In this document: positions 20,098 to 29,215 of the stretch, piece by piece | How positions within the stretch are numbered: the stretch's first letter is position 1 | How the letters are laid out: each line of letters begins with the position of its first letter | NCBI GenBank assembly: GCA_944391625.1 | Contig: CALXUG010000025.1 | Coordinates: 1-40,792 of the forward strand | From: an uncultured Clostridia bacterium | Lineage (GTDB): Bacteria; Bacillota; Peptococcia; Peptococcales; Peptococcaceae | Direction of reading: 5' to 3' | DNA length: 40,792 nt | The notes under the pieces: generated by a model | Seen by the model: only the letters and a program-made list of their open reading frames with translations | Told to the model about the DNA's origin: nothing | The model's database searches: none | Program-made: the position numbers and the translations under genes

Positions 20098-20466
20098 TTA
20101 CAGCACTTCAGGAGCCAGAGATACAATTTTCATGAAATCTCTATCCCGCAGTTCTCTGGCCACTGGCCCAAAGATACGAGTTCCTTTCGGACTTTTATCA
20201 TCTTTGATGATAACCGCTGCATTTTCGCTAAAGCGAATGTAAGAACCATCAGGTCTGCGAACAGATTCTTTTGTTCTAACAACTACTGCTTTTACTACAT
20301 CACCTTTCTTGACAACGCCACCAGGTGTTGCTTCTTTAACAGCAGCAATAATGATATCTCCTACAGATGCATAACGACGTCCTGTGCCTCCCAGTACGCG
20401 GATGCACAGTAATTCTTTCGCACCAGTGTTGTCACCGACTTTCAGTCTGGTTTCTTGCTGGATCAT
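20098..20466 (-). CDS. rplN: 50S ribosomal protein L14
   Basis: A 122-residue L14 with [19 protein letters not shown], the [20 protein letters not shown] signature and the C-terminal [12 protein letters not shown]. It forms an intersubunit bridge. GGAGGTAA precedes the ATG. It lies 48 bases after rpsQ. Confidence 0.98.
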   Translation of the reverse strand: MIQQETRLKVGDNTGAKELLCIRVLGGTGRRYASVGDIIIAAVKEATPGGVVKKGDVVKAVVVRTKESVRRPDGSYIRFSENAAVIIKDDKSPKGTRIFGPVARELRDRDFMKIVSLAPEVL

Positions 20467-20514
20467 CTCAGGTTACCTCCTTCCGGCAACATCTCGTTGT
20501 AAACACCACACAAC

Positions 20515-20775
20515 TTATACGATTGTAGCCTTTTCAGTAATTTCAACAACACGCCATCTTTTATCTTTACTCAGTGGACGTGTTTCCATAATTTTTACTT
20601 TATCTCCCACTTTGCAGGCATTTTCTTCATCATGAGCTTTATATTTTTTGCTCATTTTTGTGATTTTGCCATACAGAGGATGACGGAAATGGCTTTCGAC
20701 AGAAACTGTAACAGTTTTGTCCATTTTATCGCTTACTACGACACCGTAGCGAACTTTACGATTTCCTCTTTCCAC
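20515..20775 (-). CDS. rpsQ: 30S ribosomal protein S17
   Basis: An 86-residue OB-fold S17 with [18 protein letters not shown] and the loop [20 protein letters not shown]. The start is GTG, 7 bases after GAGGAGG. It lies 22 bases after rpmC. Confidence 0.97.
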   Translation of the reverse strand: MERGNRKVRYGVVVSDKMDKTVTVSVESHFRHPLYGKITKMSKKYKAHDEENACKVGDKVKIMETRPLSKDKRWRVVEITEKATIV

Positions 20776-20797
20776 GTTGTAACCTCCTCACTCGAGC

Positions 20798-20998
20798 CTA
20801 GGCCTGTTCTTTAATTTCACGTTCCCGCAAGATTGTTTTTGCTTTCGCAATATCCTTACGGATTTCTTTAATCTTCATTGGATTTTCTAATTGGCCAGTA
20901 GCCATTTGGAAACGCAAATTAAAAAGTTCTACTTTGAGATCTACAACCTTCTTTTCCAGTTCAGCTGTACTTAAATCTCTCAATACATTAACCTTCAT
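20798..20998 (-). CDS. rpmC: 50S ribosomal protein L29
   Basis: A 66-residue helical L29 with [32 protein letters not shown] and the C-terminal [10 protein letters not shown]. It lies next to the tunnel exit, where chaperones and SRP dock. Its start overlaps the rplP end by 11 bases, which suggests translational coupling. Confidence 0.97.
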   Translation of the reverse strand: MKVNVLRDLSTAELEKKVVDLKVELFNLRFQMATGQLENPMKIKEIRKDIAKAKTILREREIKEQA

Positions 20999-21416
20999 TT
21001 ACGTCACCGCCTTCTCGTTTTACAAATTTACATTTTACAGGTAATTTGTGCATCGCTAAACGCAAAGCTTCTCTGGCAACTTCTTCAGAAACGCCGGACA
21101 GCTCGAACATAACTCTACCTGGTTTTACTACAGCTACCCAGTAGTCTGGAGAACCTTTCCCGGAACCCATACGTACTTCAGCAGGTTTTGCTGTAACTGG
21201 TTTATCTGGGAAAATTTTAATCCAAACTTTCCCACCACGTTTGATATAACGTGTCATAGCAATACGGGCAGCTTCAATCTGACGGTTGGTAATCCATGCA
21301 CCTTCCAAAGCCTGCAAACCATAATCACCATATGTTACTTTTGTACCTTTATGTGCTTCACCTTTTAAGCTTGCACGATGTGGTCTACGCCATTTTACTC
21401 TCTTTGGCACCAACAT
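20988..21416 (-). CDS. rplP: 50S ribosomal protein L16
   Basis: A 142-residue L16 with [34 protein letters not shown] and the loop [20 protein letters not shown] near the A site. It begins 2 bases after the rpsC stop with AAGGAGG upstream. Confidence 0.98.
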   Translation of the reverse strand: MLVPKRVKWRRPHRASLKGEAHKGTKVTYGDYGLQALEGAWITNRQIEAARIAMTRYIKRGGKVWIKIFPDKPVTAKPAEVRMGSGKGSPDYWVAVVKPGRVMFELSGVSEEVAREALRLAMHKLPVKCKFVKREGGDVNEG

Positions 21417-21418
21417 GA

Positions 21419-22084
21419 TTAGTTGCCTCCTTCCTTAGCTTGAGCATTTTTCGCTTCAGGAAGAACTTCCCCTTTGTAGATCCAAACTTTTACACCGATT
21501 TTACCATAAGTTGTATCTGCTTCTGCGAAACCGTAATCAATGTCGGCACGTAATGTGTGCAGAGGCACTTTGCCTTCGCTGTACCATTCTGTACGAGCGA
21601 TATCAGCGCCGGCCAAACGACCAGAGATTGCAATTTTAATACCTTCAGCACCGGATTTCTGTGCTCTGCCTACAGCCTGTTTCATAGCTCTGCGGAACGC
21701 TACACGTCTTACCAACTGAGCTGCAGTTGCTTCTGCAACCAACTGTGCATCTGCTTCAGGTCTTTTTACTTCCTGGATATTGATGTTAACCTGTTTACCG
21801 GTCATTGTTTCCAGTTCTTTACGCAATTTTTCGATTTCAGAACCCTTTGCACCAATAACAATACCAGGTTTTGCAGTATGAATTGTTACTCTCAGTTTTG
21901 TATTACCGGTTCTTTCAGTGATAATTTCAGAAACGCCACTTTCAAATAATTTGGCCTTTACAAACTTACGGACCTTCAGATCTTCATGGAGGAGTTCTAC
22001 ATAATTCTTATCAGCATACCATCTAGCGTCCCAGTCTTTAATGACGCCGATACGCATTCCTTTAGGACTTACCTTTTGACCCAC
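21419..22084 (-). CDS. rpsC: 30S ribosomal protein S3
   Basis: A 221-residue S3 with [14 protein letters not shown], a KH domain ([14 protein letters not shown]) and the C-terminal domain with [20 protein letters not shown]. It lines the mRNA entry channel. The start is GTG, about 7 bases after AAGGAGGG. It lies 14 bases after rplV. Confidence 0.98.
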   Translation of the reverse strand: MGQKVSPKGMRIGVIKDWDARWYADKNYVELLHEDLKVRKFVKAKLFESGVSEIITERTGNTKLRVTIHTAKPGIVIGAKGSEIEKLRKELETMTGKQVNINIQEVKRPEADAQLVAEATAAQLVRRVAFRRAMKQAVGRAQKSGAEGIKIAISGRLAGADIARTEWYSEGKVPLHTLRADIDYGFAEADTTYGKIGVKVWIYKGEVLPEAKNAQAKEGGN

Positions 22085-22098
22085 TGAGTGATCCCTCC

Positions 22099-22431
22099 TT
22101 ATTTTTCGCTAACCATTACAGTAATATGGCTTGTTCTCTTACGGATACCATCTGCTCTGCCCATTGCTCTAGGTTTGAATCTTTTCAAAGAAGCTCCCTG
22201 GTCAACATAGGCTGTGCTGACATATAACTCATCAACATTCATATTGTAGTTATGTTCAGCATTTGCTACAGCAGATCTTAATACTTTTTCTACTAATGCA
22301 GCACCTTTATGAGGTGTAAATTTCAAAATCGCATATGCTTCTCCAACGCTTTTGCCACGAATCAAGTCAACGACCTGACGAGCTTTTCTAGGAGAAATTC
22401 TAACGAATTTAGCGACAGCTTTCGCTTCCAT
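22099..22431 (-). CDS. rplV: 50S ribosomal protein L22
   Basis: A 110-residue L22 with [20 protein letters not shown] and the extended hairpin region [18 protein letters not shown], whose tip narrows the peptide exit tunnel and is a macrolide-resistance site. It lies 22 bases after rpsS. Confidence 0.98.
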   Translation of the reverse strand: MEAKAVAKFVRISPRKARQVVDLIRGKSVGEAYAILKFTPHKGAALVEKVLRSAVANAEHNYNMNVDELYVSTAYVDQGASLKRFKPRAMGRADGIRKRTSHITVMVSEK

Positions 22432-22453
22432 TGCTAAACCCCCTCTCTCATTT

Positions 22454-22738
22454 CTACTTCAAGGAAGTTGACCGTTCGGTGTGGTCACCGTGGCCTTTAA
22501 AAGTACGTGTTGGCGCAAATTCGCCCAGTTTATGACCAACCATATCTTCAGTTACATAAACAGGCACATGTTTGCGGCCATCATGAACAGCAATTGTATG
22601 ACCAATGAATTCTGGGAAGATTGTAGAACTACGGGACCAAGTCTTGATAACTTTTTTGTCACCAGACTCGTTCATAGCCACGATTCTGTTGTACAACTTC
22701 TCTTCAACGAAAGGTCCTTTTTTCAATGATCTACTCAT
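22454..22738 (-). CDS. rpsS: 30S ribosomal protein S19
   Basis: A 94-residue S19 with [35 protein letters not shown] and [16 protein letters not shown]. It binds the small-subunit head with S13. It lies 27 bases after rplB. Confidence 0.98.
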   Translation of the reverse strand: MSRSLKKGPFVEEKLYNRIVAMNESGDKKVIKTWSRSSTIFPEFIGHTIAVHDGRKHVPVYVTEDMVGHKLGEFAPTRTFKGHGDHTERSTSLK

Positions 22739-22765
22739 GAGGATAATTGCCTCCCTTCGCGCAAG

Positions 22766-23599
22766 TTACTTAGACTTACGTGACTTAACGATATATTTAT
22801 CATTTACATTATTTTTCTTACGAGTGTTACCGCCATGTGCAGATTTACCCCATGGGCTAACTGGACATTTACGGCCTACAGGCGCACGGCCTTCACCACC
22901 ACCATGTGGATGGTCATTCGGGTTCATTACAGAACCACGTACGGTAGGTCTTACACCCATCCAACGGGTACGACCAGCTTTACCAACATTGATGATTTCA
23001 TGTTCCAGGTTACCTACCTGACCAACAGTAGCGCGGCAAGCAGTCAGAACCAATCTCATTTCGCCGGATGGCAATCTTAAATGCGCATATTTTTCTTCTT
23101 TCGCCATTAACTGAGCGGAAGTACCAGCAGCACGGCACAACTGAGCGCCTTTCTGCGGTTTTAATTCAACGTTGTGAATTACGGTACCAACTGGAATATT
23201 AGCGATTGGTAAGCAGTTACCAACTTTAATATCGGATTCAGGACCAGATACGATTGTATCCCCTACTTTTAAACCGTTTGGTGCAATAATATATCTTTTT
23301 TCACCATCCGCATAATTTAACAGTGCAATACGTGCAGAACGGTTTGGATCGTATTCAATCGTAGCAACTCTGGCTGGAATATTATCTTTATTACGTTTAA
23401 AGTCAATTACCCGGTACTGTCTTTTGTGACCGCCGCCATGATGACGAACAGTGATGCAACCATGTGCATTTCTACCGGCTTTTTTCTTCATAGGAGCCAG
23501 TAAAGATTTTTCTGGTTTGCTTGCTGTGATTTCTTCAAATGTAGAAACGGTCATCTGACGTCTACCAGGAGAAGTAGGCTTAAAACTTTTTACTGCCAT
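22766..23599 (-). CDS. rplB: 50S ribosomal protein L2
   Basis: A 277-residue L2, needed for subunit joining and close to the peptidyl transferase centre. It contains [18 protein letters not shown] and [20 protein letters not shown] with the conserved histidine loop. Length is normal. It lies 40 bases after rplW. Confidence 0.98.
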   Translation of the reverse strand: MAVKSFKPTSPGRRQMTVSTFEEITASKPEKSLLAPMKKKAGRNAHGCITVRHHGGGHKRQYRVIDFKRNKDNIPARVATIEYDPNRSARIALLNYADGEKRYIIAPNGLKVGDTIVSGPESDIKVGNCLPIANIPVGTVIHNVELKPQKGAQLCRAAGTSAQLMAKEEKYAHLRLPSGEMRLVLTACRATVGQVGNLEHEIINVGKAGRTRWMGVRPTVRGSVMNPNDHPHGGGEGRAPVGRKCPVSPWGKSAHGGNTRKKNNVNDKYIVKSRKSK

Positions 23600-23639
23600 T
23601 GCAGTTCCCTCCTTCTGGATCTATCAAAATTATTTCAGA

Positions 23640-23924
23640 TTACAGGCCTTCAAAAACCTCAATATGATCGCCTTCAGCTAATTGAACAATAGCTTTTTTA
23701 TAATCAGAAGTTTTGCCTTCATAACGGCCCATACGTTTCATTTTGCCTTTTACACGCAGTGTGTTGACATCAACAACTTTTACTTTGAAGATTTCTTCAA
23801 CAGCTTTTTTGATTTCAATTTTGTTTGCGCTTAAAGCAACTTTGAAAACATACTTATTATGTTCCATCAAAGAAACTGATTTTTCAGTTACGATAGGCTT
23901 GATAATAATATCGCGTGCTTCCAT
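23640..23924 (-). CDS. rplW: 50S ribosomal protein L23
   Basis: A 94-residue L23 with [17 protein letters not shown] and [20 protein letters not shown]. It forms part of the chaperone docking site at the tunnel exit. Its ATG shares one base with the rplD stop (TAATG), with GAGGAGG upstream inside rplD. Confidence 0.97.
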   Translation of the reverse strand: MEARDIIIKPIVTEKSVSLMEHNKYVFKVALSANKIEIKKAVEEIFKVKVVDVNTLRVKGKMKRMGRYEGKTSDYKKAIVQLAEGDHIEVFEGL

Positions 23925-24547
23925 TATGCCAGCACCTCCTCAACCTTAGCGATTGCATCTTTTGTGATGATCAGCTTGTTGTGGGCTAACACATCATATA
24001 CATTAACGGATGCAGCTGCAACTGGTGTAACCCCTTCAATATTACGAGCAGATTTCATTACGTTTTCATCTACTTCAGCGGTAACAACTAATGCTTTTGC
24101 ATCAACTTTTAATGCATCTAAAACTTTAACCATTTCTTTTGTTTTTGGCTGGTCAAAGTTCAGGCTATCTAATACAATAATATCATTTTCTGCCACTTTA
24201 CTGGAAAGTACAGATCTCAATGCAAGACGTCTTTTTTTCTTTGGAATGGAATAGCTATATTCTCTTGGTTTTGGCCCGAAAATGATAGCACCGCCACGCC
24301 ACAGTGGAGAACGAATAGTACCAACTCTGGCACGACCAGTTCCTTTCTGTCTCCATGGTTTGCGGCCGCCGCCTCTCACTTCTCCTCTGGATTTGGTGCA
24401 GTGAGTACCCTGGCGCCAGCTAGCCATTTGCATTACAACAGCTTCATGTACAACGCTTTCATTTGGCTCAATGCCGAATACTGCATCATTTAATTCAATT
24501 TCACCAACCTGAGCGCCTTCTACATTTAATAAAGCTACTTTTGGCAT
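23924..24547 (-). CDS. rplD: 50S ribosomal protein L4
   Basis: A 207-residue L4 with the extended loop [19 protein letters not shown] and [18 protein letters not shown], which reaches the exit tunnel. L4 can regulate the S10 operon in some bacteria. The longer frame adds nine codons, but [11 protein letters not shown] at 24547, after AAAGGAGG, gives the usual start and length. It lies 30 bases after rplC. Confidence 0.97.
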   Translation of the reverse strand: MPKVALLNVEGAQVGEIELNDAVFGIEPNESVVHEAVVMQMASWRQGTHCTKSRGEVRGGGRKPWRQKGTGRARVGTIRSPLWRGGAIIFGPKPREYSYSIPKKKRRLALRSVLSSKVAENDIIVLDSLNFDQPKTKEMVKVLDALKVDAKALVVTAEVDENVMKSARNIEGVTPVAAASVNVYDVLAHNKLIITKDAIAKVEEVLA

Positions 24548-24577
24548 TTGTAGTTTCCTCCTTTCTTGCGACACTTA

Positions 24578-25204
24578 TTATTTCGCTTTTACAGCACTTT
24601 TAATAGTAATCATAGATTTGTTAGGACCAGGTACAGAACCTTTTACTAACAGTAAATTACGTTCAGCATCCACTTTTACGATCTGCAGGTTCTGAACTGT
24701 GATTTTCAAACCACCCATACGACCTGGCAATGGACGACCTTTAAATACATGGTTTGGACCCAATGCGCCCAAAGAACCGGAACGGCGATGATATTTAGAA
24801 CCGTGACCCATAGGCCCTCTGGATTGGCCGCAGCGTTTGATACTGCCCTGGAAACCTTTACCTTTGCTGATCCCAGTAGCATCAACAATATCCCCAGCTT
24901 CAAAAATGTCAGCTTTAATTACCTGACCCAGCTGATATTCACCAGCGTTATCCACGCGGAATTCTCTTAAAAATCTCATAGGTTTTGCCTGCGCTTTTGC
25001 AAAATGACCTTTCTGAGGTTTGTTTGCACGCACTTCTTTAATTTCGTCAAACCCTATCTGAATAGCTTCATAGCCATCATTGTCATTTGTTTTGGTTTGG
25101 ATGACTGTGCAAGGGCCTGCTTCGATAACAGTTACAGGAATTGCTTTACCTTCTGGAGTGAAGATCTGAGTCATACCAATTTTTTTACCTAAAATGGCTT
25201 TCAT
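24578..25204 (-). CDS. rplC: 50S ribosomal protein L3
   Basis: A 208-residue L3 with [18 protein letters not shown] and the central loop [18 protein letters not shown] that reaches the peptidyl transferase centre. AAGGAGG precedes the ATG. It lies 29 bases after rpsJ. Confidence 0.98.
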   Translation of the reverse strand: MKAILGKKIGMTQIFTPEGKAIPVTVIEAGPCTVIQTKTNDNDGYEAIQIGFDEIKEVRANKPQKGHFAKAQAKPMRFLREFRVDNAGEYQLGQVIKADIFEAGDIVDATGISKGKGFQGSIKRCGQSRGPMGHGSKYHRRSGSLGALGPNHVFKGRPLPGRMGGLKITVQNLQIVKVDAERNLLLVKGSVPGPNKSMITIKSAVKAK

Positions 25205-25233
25205 CTTGCCACCTCCTTACTCTTAGCAAACGA

Positions 25234-25542
25234 TTATAATTTGATTTCGATTTCAACGCCGGATGGTAAATCCAAACGCATCAGAGCTTCAACAGTTTTC
25301 TGATTATGATCAAAAATGTCAATCAGACGTTTATGTGTTCTCATTTCGAACTGTTCTCTGGAGTCTTTGTTTACATGAGGAGATCTCAAAATTGTAAACA
25401 CGTTCTTTTCGGTCGGCAGTGGAACCGGACCGGAAACTTTGGCTCCTGTTTTCTTCGCTGTTTCAACAATTTTCTGTGCAGACTGATCCAGTAATTTATG
25501 ATCAAATGCTTTCAAGCGAATTCTGATTTTCTGTTTTGCCAT
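25234..25542 (-). CDS. rpsJ: 30S ribosomal protein S10
   Basis: A 102-residue S10 (NusE) with [18 protein letters not shown] and [19 protein letters not shown]. It works in the ribosome and in NusB-dependent antitermination. It is the first gene of the S10 operon, with AAGGAGG before the ATG and a promoter about 125 bases upstream. Confidence 0.98.
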   Translation of the reverse strand: MAKQKIRIRLKAFDHKLLDQSAQKIVETAKKTGAKVSGPVPLPTEKNVFTILRSPHVNKDSREQFEMRTHKRLIDIFDHNQKTVEALMRLDLPSGVEIEIKL

Positions 25543-25660
25543 GTTTTTCCCTCCTTCGCGCCCGATTAACGGACATTCTCCACGGAAATTACCTAGAACA
25601 CGGTGTCTGGCGTGTCGCCGCGCCTAGCAACCTTCCGCTTCATCGCCTGTCTTACGCAAC
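25543..25660 (-). promoter_or_regulatory. Leader of the S10 operon
   Basis: About 115 transcribed bases between the promoter and rpsJ, clearly more GC-rich than the surrounding gap and with several short self-complementary segments. It also holds a 16-codon reading frame (25593-25643, [16 protein letters not shown]) without a good ribosome site. No terminator-like hairpin with T tract is present. S10 leaders of several bacteria are autoregulatory; I cannot assign this one to a known class. Confidence 0.4.
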
Positions 25661-25666
25661 TCCTAA

Positions 25667-25695
25667 ATATTATCATACTGAATAATCAATTGCAA
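25667..25695 (-). promoter_or_regulatory. Promoter of the S10-spc-alpha superoperon
   Basis: Minus-strand TTGCAA (25690-25695), a 17-base spacer and TAATAT (25667-25672), in an AT-rich context. The rest of the gap up to 25900 shows no gene; a lone minus-strand TATAAT at about 25838 lacks a -35. Confidence 0.7.
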
Positions 25696-25900
25696 GATTT
25701 TTTTTCTAAAAAAATGTTTTTCTTACCTTCTTTTTCATTATTTCTGCTTATAGTTTTCACTTGACAGATAGCTGTCCATTCATCCCTTTACACAATAACT
25801 ACATATACTGCTCTTACACGTATATCACGTACATTATAATAGGAAGTAATTCAGCCAACGCAAGTATTCTTCTATTTTTCCTGCAATCATTGCTGCACGC

Positions 25901-25940
25901 AAAAAGTCTGCAGTGCTTTTGTATACACTACAGACTTTTA
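25901..25940 (-). terminator. Terminator of the TRAP operon
   Basis: A 14-bp stem (AAAAGTCTGTAGTG with CACTGCAGACTTTT, one G-U pair) around a 10-base loop, ending in TTTTT on the minus strand, 12 bases after dctM. A T run on the other strand makes it roughly symmetrical. Confidence 0.85.
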
Positions 25941-25952
25941 CTGTTTTGATAA

Positions 25953-27215
25953 CTATACAATCATGCCAGGTATAAACAAAGGAAGATATACAATCAGCAA
26001 GAACACAAACAACAAACCCAGCAGATAAGGTACAACTGCTTTGGCAATCAATTCAATTGGTTTCCCTGTGATCCCCGACGCCACAAATAAATTGATAGCA
26101 ACAGGCGGTGTGATCATCCCAATGGCAATCCCCACTACAAACAAAATACCAAAGTGAATCAAATCAATACCTAAACTTTGCACCAACGGCAAAAATACAG
26201 GAGTCAGAATAATAATGGCGGAAGAAGTTTCCATAAACACACCGGCAATAATGATTACCAAAGCAATCATAAACAACAATACGTACTGATTCGTGGACAC
26301 TCCAAGAATACCGCCCGCAATTGCTTCCGGAATTTTATAGCTGGCTAATACCCAACCAAACGGACCGCTGCAAGCAATAATAATCATAATAACTGCCGAC
26401 GTTTTCGCACTGCCCGCCATAATTTCAAACAGCTTCTTAAAGGTCATATCCCGATATATCAAAAAAGATACCAACAGCGCATATACAACTGCAACTGCAG
26501 CAGCCTCAGAAGCTGTAAATTTACCGGAGAAAATACCGCCCAAAATAATCATCGGCATTAACAAACCGGGGAATGCCCGCATAAAAGTGAGCAGCACATT
26601 TTTCAACGAAAATTTTGCACCCTTCGGATAATTATGTTTATACGCCTGCGCCAAAGCAATGATAATCAAAATGACACCCATCAAAACACCGGGAAGAAAA
26701 CCATTGGTAAATAACCGACTTAAACTTTCGCCGGAACTGACCGCATACAGCACCATAGGTACAGATGGCGGGATAACCACACCAATGGTTCCTGCAGCTG
26801 CAATCAAAGCCGCCGCTGAATCTTCATCATAACCCCGTTCTTTTAATTGGGGAATTAAAGTAGAACCCACCGCAGCAGTAGTAGCTGCACCAGATCCGGA
26901 AATAGCAGCAAAGAACATACCGGTTACAACCGACACAATGGACAAACCGCCTTTGATCATACCCAAAAATGATTCGGCAAACTCTACCAAATATTTAGAA
27001 ATGGCGCCCTGCGCCAATAAATCACCGGCCAAAATGAAAAAAGGAACAGCAATTAACGGAAAAGAATTGGTACTGGCAAACATACGCTGCGCAATCATTC
27101 CCAATCCAACATCACCGGCAGTCATAACAGCCATAGCTGCCAGCATAATGGCAAAGGCTACCGGAATCCCTACCAGCAATGCAACAAGAAAAACACCAAA
27201 TAATAGAGCTGCCAT
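25953..27215 (-). CDS. dctM: TRAP transporter large permease subunit (DctM-like)
   Basis: A 420-residue, very hydrophobic protein with about 11-13 membrane helices of the DctM family. Typical motifs include ISGSGAATTAAVGS in the first half and GMITPPVAINLFVASGI in the second. It forms the sodium-driven channel of the tripartite transporter that takes up organic acids. The ATG overlaps the dctQ stop by one base (TAATG), with AAAGGGGG upstream. Confidence 0.94.
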   Translation of the reverse strand: MAALLFGVFLVALLVGIPVAFAIMLAAMAVMTAGDVGLGMIAQRMFASTNSFPLIAVPFFILAGDLLAQGAISKYLVEFAESFLGMIKGGLSIVSVVTGMFFAAISGSGAATTAAVGSTLIPQLKERGYDEDSAAALIAAAGTIGVVIPPSVPMVLYAVSSGESLSRLFTNGFLPGVLMGVILIIIALAQAYKHNYPKGAKFSLKNVLLTFMRAFPGLLMPMIILGGIFSGKFTASEAAAVAVVYALLVSFLIYRDMTFKKLFEIMAGSAKTSAVIMIIIACSGPFGWVLASYKIPEAIAGGILGVSTNQYVLLFMIALVIIIAGVFMETSSAIIILTPVFLPLVQSLGIDLIHFGILFVVGIAIGMITPPVAINLFVASGITGKPIELIAKAVVPYLLGLLFVFLLIVYLPLFIPGMIV

Positions 27216-27703
27216 TACAGTTTACCCCCTTTTTCCTGCAGAATCTGCAAAATTGCATCAACCGCATGAATAATCATCAACCCAAATCCGATTGGTATAG
27301 ACATATACATATATTTCATCGGTATCCGCAAAGCAGGTGCCAACTGCGCCTGTTTTCCTGCATAAACAAAACCATAATAAACAATGGCACAAAACGCCAG
27401 GATACAAATTACATGTACAATGATTCGTATGATTCGCTGTACTTTCGGCGAAAACAGTCCATGCACAAAAGTAATGGAAATATGTGTACCCGCTTTATAT
27501 ACACAACTGGCGCCCAAAAAAGTAGACCAGATGAGCAAATAACGATTTAACTCCTCGCTCCACTGCAATGCGCTGCCCGCAGTACGGCAAATAATCTGCG
27601 CTGTGGTTACAAGTACCATAACACCCAACATAATCACAATAAGCACCAAACAGATTTTATCAATGATATCGCTGAATTTTTTAAAGCCATTCGCAAAACC
27701 CAT
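27215..27703 (-). CDS. dctQ: TRAP transporter small permease subunit (DctQ-like)
   Basis: A 162-residue protein with four predicted membrane helices (about 15-37, 52-68, 91-112 and 132-153). It has the family pattern R-x(7)-WSEELNRYLLIW between helices 1 and 2. DctQ binds DctM and is needed for transport. It starts after AAGGAG, and is separated from dctP by about 145 bases that contain two hairpins. Confidence 0.9.
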   Translation of the reverse strand: MGFANGFKKFSDIIDKICLVLIVIMLGVMVLVTTAQIICRTAGSALQWSEELNRYLLIWSTFLGASCVYKAGTHISITFVHGLFSPKVQRIIRIIVHVICILAFCAIVYYGFVYAGKQAQLAPALRIPMKYMYMSIPIGFGLMIIHAVDAILQILQEKGGKL

Positions 27704-27726
27704 TTCAATACAACTCCTTATGTATA

Positions 27727-27758
27727 AAATGATTTATGCAAAACCAGATAAATCATTT
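27727..27758 (-). repeat. Perfect AT-rich hairpin upstream of dctQ
   Basis: An 11-bp perfect inverted repeat (AAATGATTTAT with ATAAATCATTT) around 10 bases. It lies just upstream of the dctQ ribosome site and has no T tract. It might protect the 5' end of a processed dctQM mRNA or bind a regulator. Confidence 0.5.
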
Positions 27759-27804
27759 CTGTGCATTCATTCGGCAAAACAACCATTTGCAGTGTTTCGC
27801 CGAT

Positions 27805-27836
27805 AAAAATGCAAGGCAAGTTGCCCTGCCTTGCAT
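27805..27836 (-). terminator. Terminator-like hairpin between dctP and dctQM
   Basis: A perfect 10-bp stem (ATGCAAGGCA with TGCCTTGCAT), an 8-base loop and TTTT on the minus strand, 12 bases after dctP. It would let dctP be made in excess over the permeases, with partial read-through. Confidence 0.75.
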
Positions 27837-27848
27837 CATTACTACATA

Positions 27849-28871
27849 TTATTCAGCTACAGCAGCCTGAATTCTTGCCAGATAATCAGCATATTCCGGA
27901 TATGCGTCATACACAGGCTGTACCGCTTCTCTGAAGCTTTCCAGATCCGGTTCTTCTACAACTTCCATACCATTGTCTTTCATTTCCTGCAACTGTGCAG
28001 CTTCGTTTTCGGCTGTCCAGTTTCTTTCATATACAGCAGCCTCCTGCGCAGCATCTTTAAAGATGGTCTGTACATCTTCCGGCAGTTCATTGAATTTTTC
28101 CAAACTCATGGTGATAATCGCTGTGGAATAAGAATGACGGGTCAATGTTGCATATTTCTGATTAGATTCCCACAAAGTATAAGAACAAATTACATTGATT
28201 GGGTTTTCCTGCCCTTCAATTGCACCATTCTGCAATGCGGTCAATGTTTCTGTCCAAGCCATTGGACTGGCATTAGCACCCAGTGCTTCAAATGTTTTTG
28301 CATATACTTCATTTTCCATAACACGCAGCTTTAAACCCTGCATATCAGCTACAGTTGTTACCGGTTTTACACTGTTGGTTAAGTTACGGAAACCACGTTC
28401 TGCATAAGCCAGACCTTTTAAGTTGGCATTTTCCAGAGTTGCCAGCAGTTCCTGACCAACTTCACCGTCTAAAACTTTATGCGCTTCTTCATTGCTGCCA
28501 AACAAAAATGGCATATCCAATACACCCATATCATTGGAGAAATTAATAAACGGACCGCTGGTTACAATGCCCAATTCCAATTCGCCAGCAGCCATGCTTT
28601 CCAGCAAGGTAGCTTCATCGCCCAATTTATTATCCGGATAAATTTCAATCTGATAAGCGCCATCTGTTTTTTCTTCTACAATCTCTTTAAATTTTTCAGC
28701 TGCAATCTGGAAACTGTCTTTTTCATTTACAGTTGTCGCCAGTTTCATTACAACAGGCTCTCCGCCAGCATTTGCATCTTTCTCTGCATCGCTGCCGCCG
28801 CCACAAGCTGTTAAAGTAAAGGCCATGGCACATACGGTCAACGCTGCAACCCATTTACGTGCTTTTTTCAT
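27849..28871 (-). CDS. dctP: TRAP transporter solute-binding lipoprotein (DctP-like)
   Basis: A 340-residue extracytoplasmic binding protein. It has a lipoprotein signal peptide (basic MKKARK, hydrophobic core, lipobox LTAC with Cys23). The DctP fold follows, with LATTVNEKDSF at the start of the mature domain, the GLKLRV segment whose conserved Arg183 salt-bridges a carboxylate, and a FRNLTN segment. The substrate is probably a C4-dicarboxylate or another organic acid, not resolvable from sequence. The frame continues 25 codons upstream over the promoter; the ATG at 28871 after GGGGGA is preferred. Confidence 0.93.
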   Translation of the reverse strand: MKKARKWVAALTVCAMAFTLTACGGGSDAEKDANAGGEPVVMKLATTVNEKDSFQIAAEKFKEIVEEKTDGAYQIEIYPDNKLGDEATLLESMAAGELELGIVTSGPFINFSNDMGVLDMPFLFGSNEEAHKVLDGEVGQELLATLENANLKGLAYAERGFRNLTNSVKPVTTVADMQGLKLRVMENEVYAKTFEALGANASPMAWTETLTALQNGAIEGQENPINVICSYTLWESNQKYATLTRHSYSTAIITMSLEKFNELPEDVQTIFKDAAQEAAVYERNWTAENEAAQLQEMKDNGMEVVEEPDLESFREAVQPVYDAYPEYADYLARIQAAVAE

Positions 28872-28930
28872 TGGTAAATCTCCCCCATAAATAAATATCA
28901 TTTTGGACATCAGTATCTGTCCATGCACAG

Positions 28931-28959
28931 AGTATAGCACCGTCATTCCCAGAAGTCAA
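28931..28959 (-). promoter_or_regulatory. Promoter of the TRAP operon
   Basis: Minus-strand TTGACT (28954-28959), a 17-base spacer and TATACT (28931-28936), about 55 bases before the dctP start. Confidence 0.75.
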
Positions 28960-28961
28960 TT

Positions 28962-29010
28962 ATCTGTACAATAAAAGTTTCAAAAAATTCAAAATAGTTA
29001 TAGTACAGAT
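28962..29010. promoter_or_regulatory. Inverted repeat upstream of the TRAP promoter (candidate operator)
   Basis: ATCTGTAC at 28962-28969 and GTACAGAT at 29003-29010 form a perfect 8-bp inverted repeat with centres 41 bases apart, about four helical turns. The nearer arm abuts the -35 box. Each arm contains GTAC, resembling half sites of GntR-type regulators, but no regulator gene lies nearby. The rest of the gap to 29090 shows nothing further. Confidence 0.4.
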
Positions 29011-29090
29011 GAAATCAAATAATTTCCACAAATAAATTTATTGGTTTGCATATGGACCAAAACACCGCACAGCATAATTTACCGACAATA

Positions 29091-29141
29091 AAAGATACTG
29101 CAAAAAATGGCCCCTGCAAGGTCATTCTTCACAGTATCTTT
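29091..29141 (-). terminator. Long terminator hairpin after the nitrilase gene
   Basis: Outer arms AAAGATACTG and CAGTATCTTT pair perfectly. On the minus-strand RNA the inner part continues with several G-U pairs to a stem of about 22 bp around a 7-base loop. TTTTATT follows. The G-U pairs work only in the minus-strand RNA, which agrees with termination of the glpK-nitrilase unit. Confidence 0.7.
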
Positions 29142-29215
29142 AAATTAGTTCCGTTCTCAAACCACATCTTAAATGCCTGCGTGATTATTCCCGGTTCTGC
29201 AAAACATCTCTGACA

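Noticed and set aside
25740-25900. Small gene between dctM and rpsJ
   Set aside because: Frames are short, without ribosome sites, and composition is that of a promoter region. A TATAAT-like box near 25838 has no -35.
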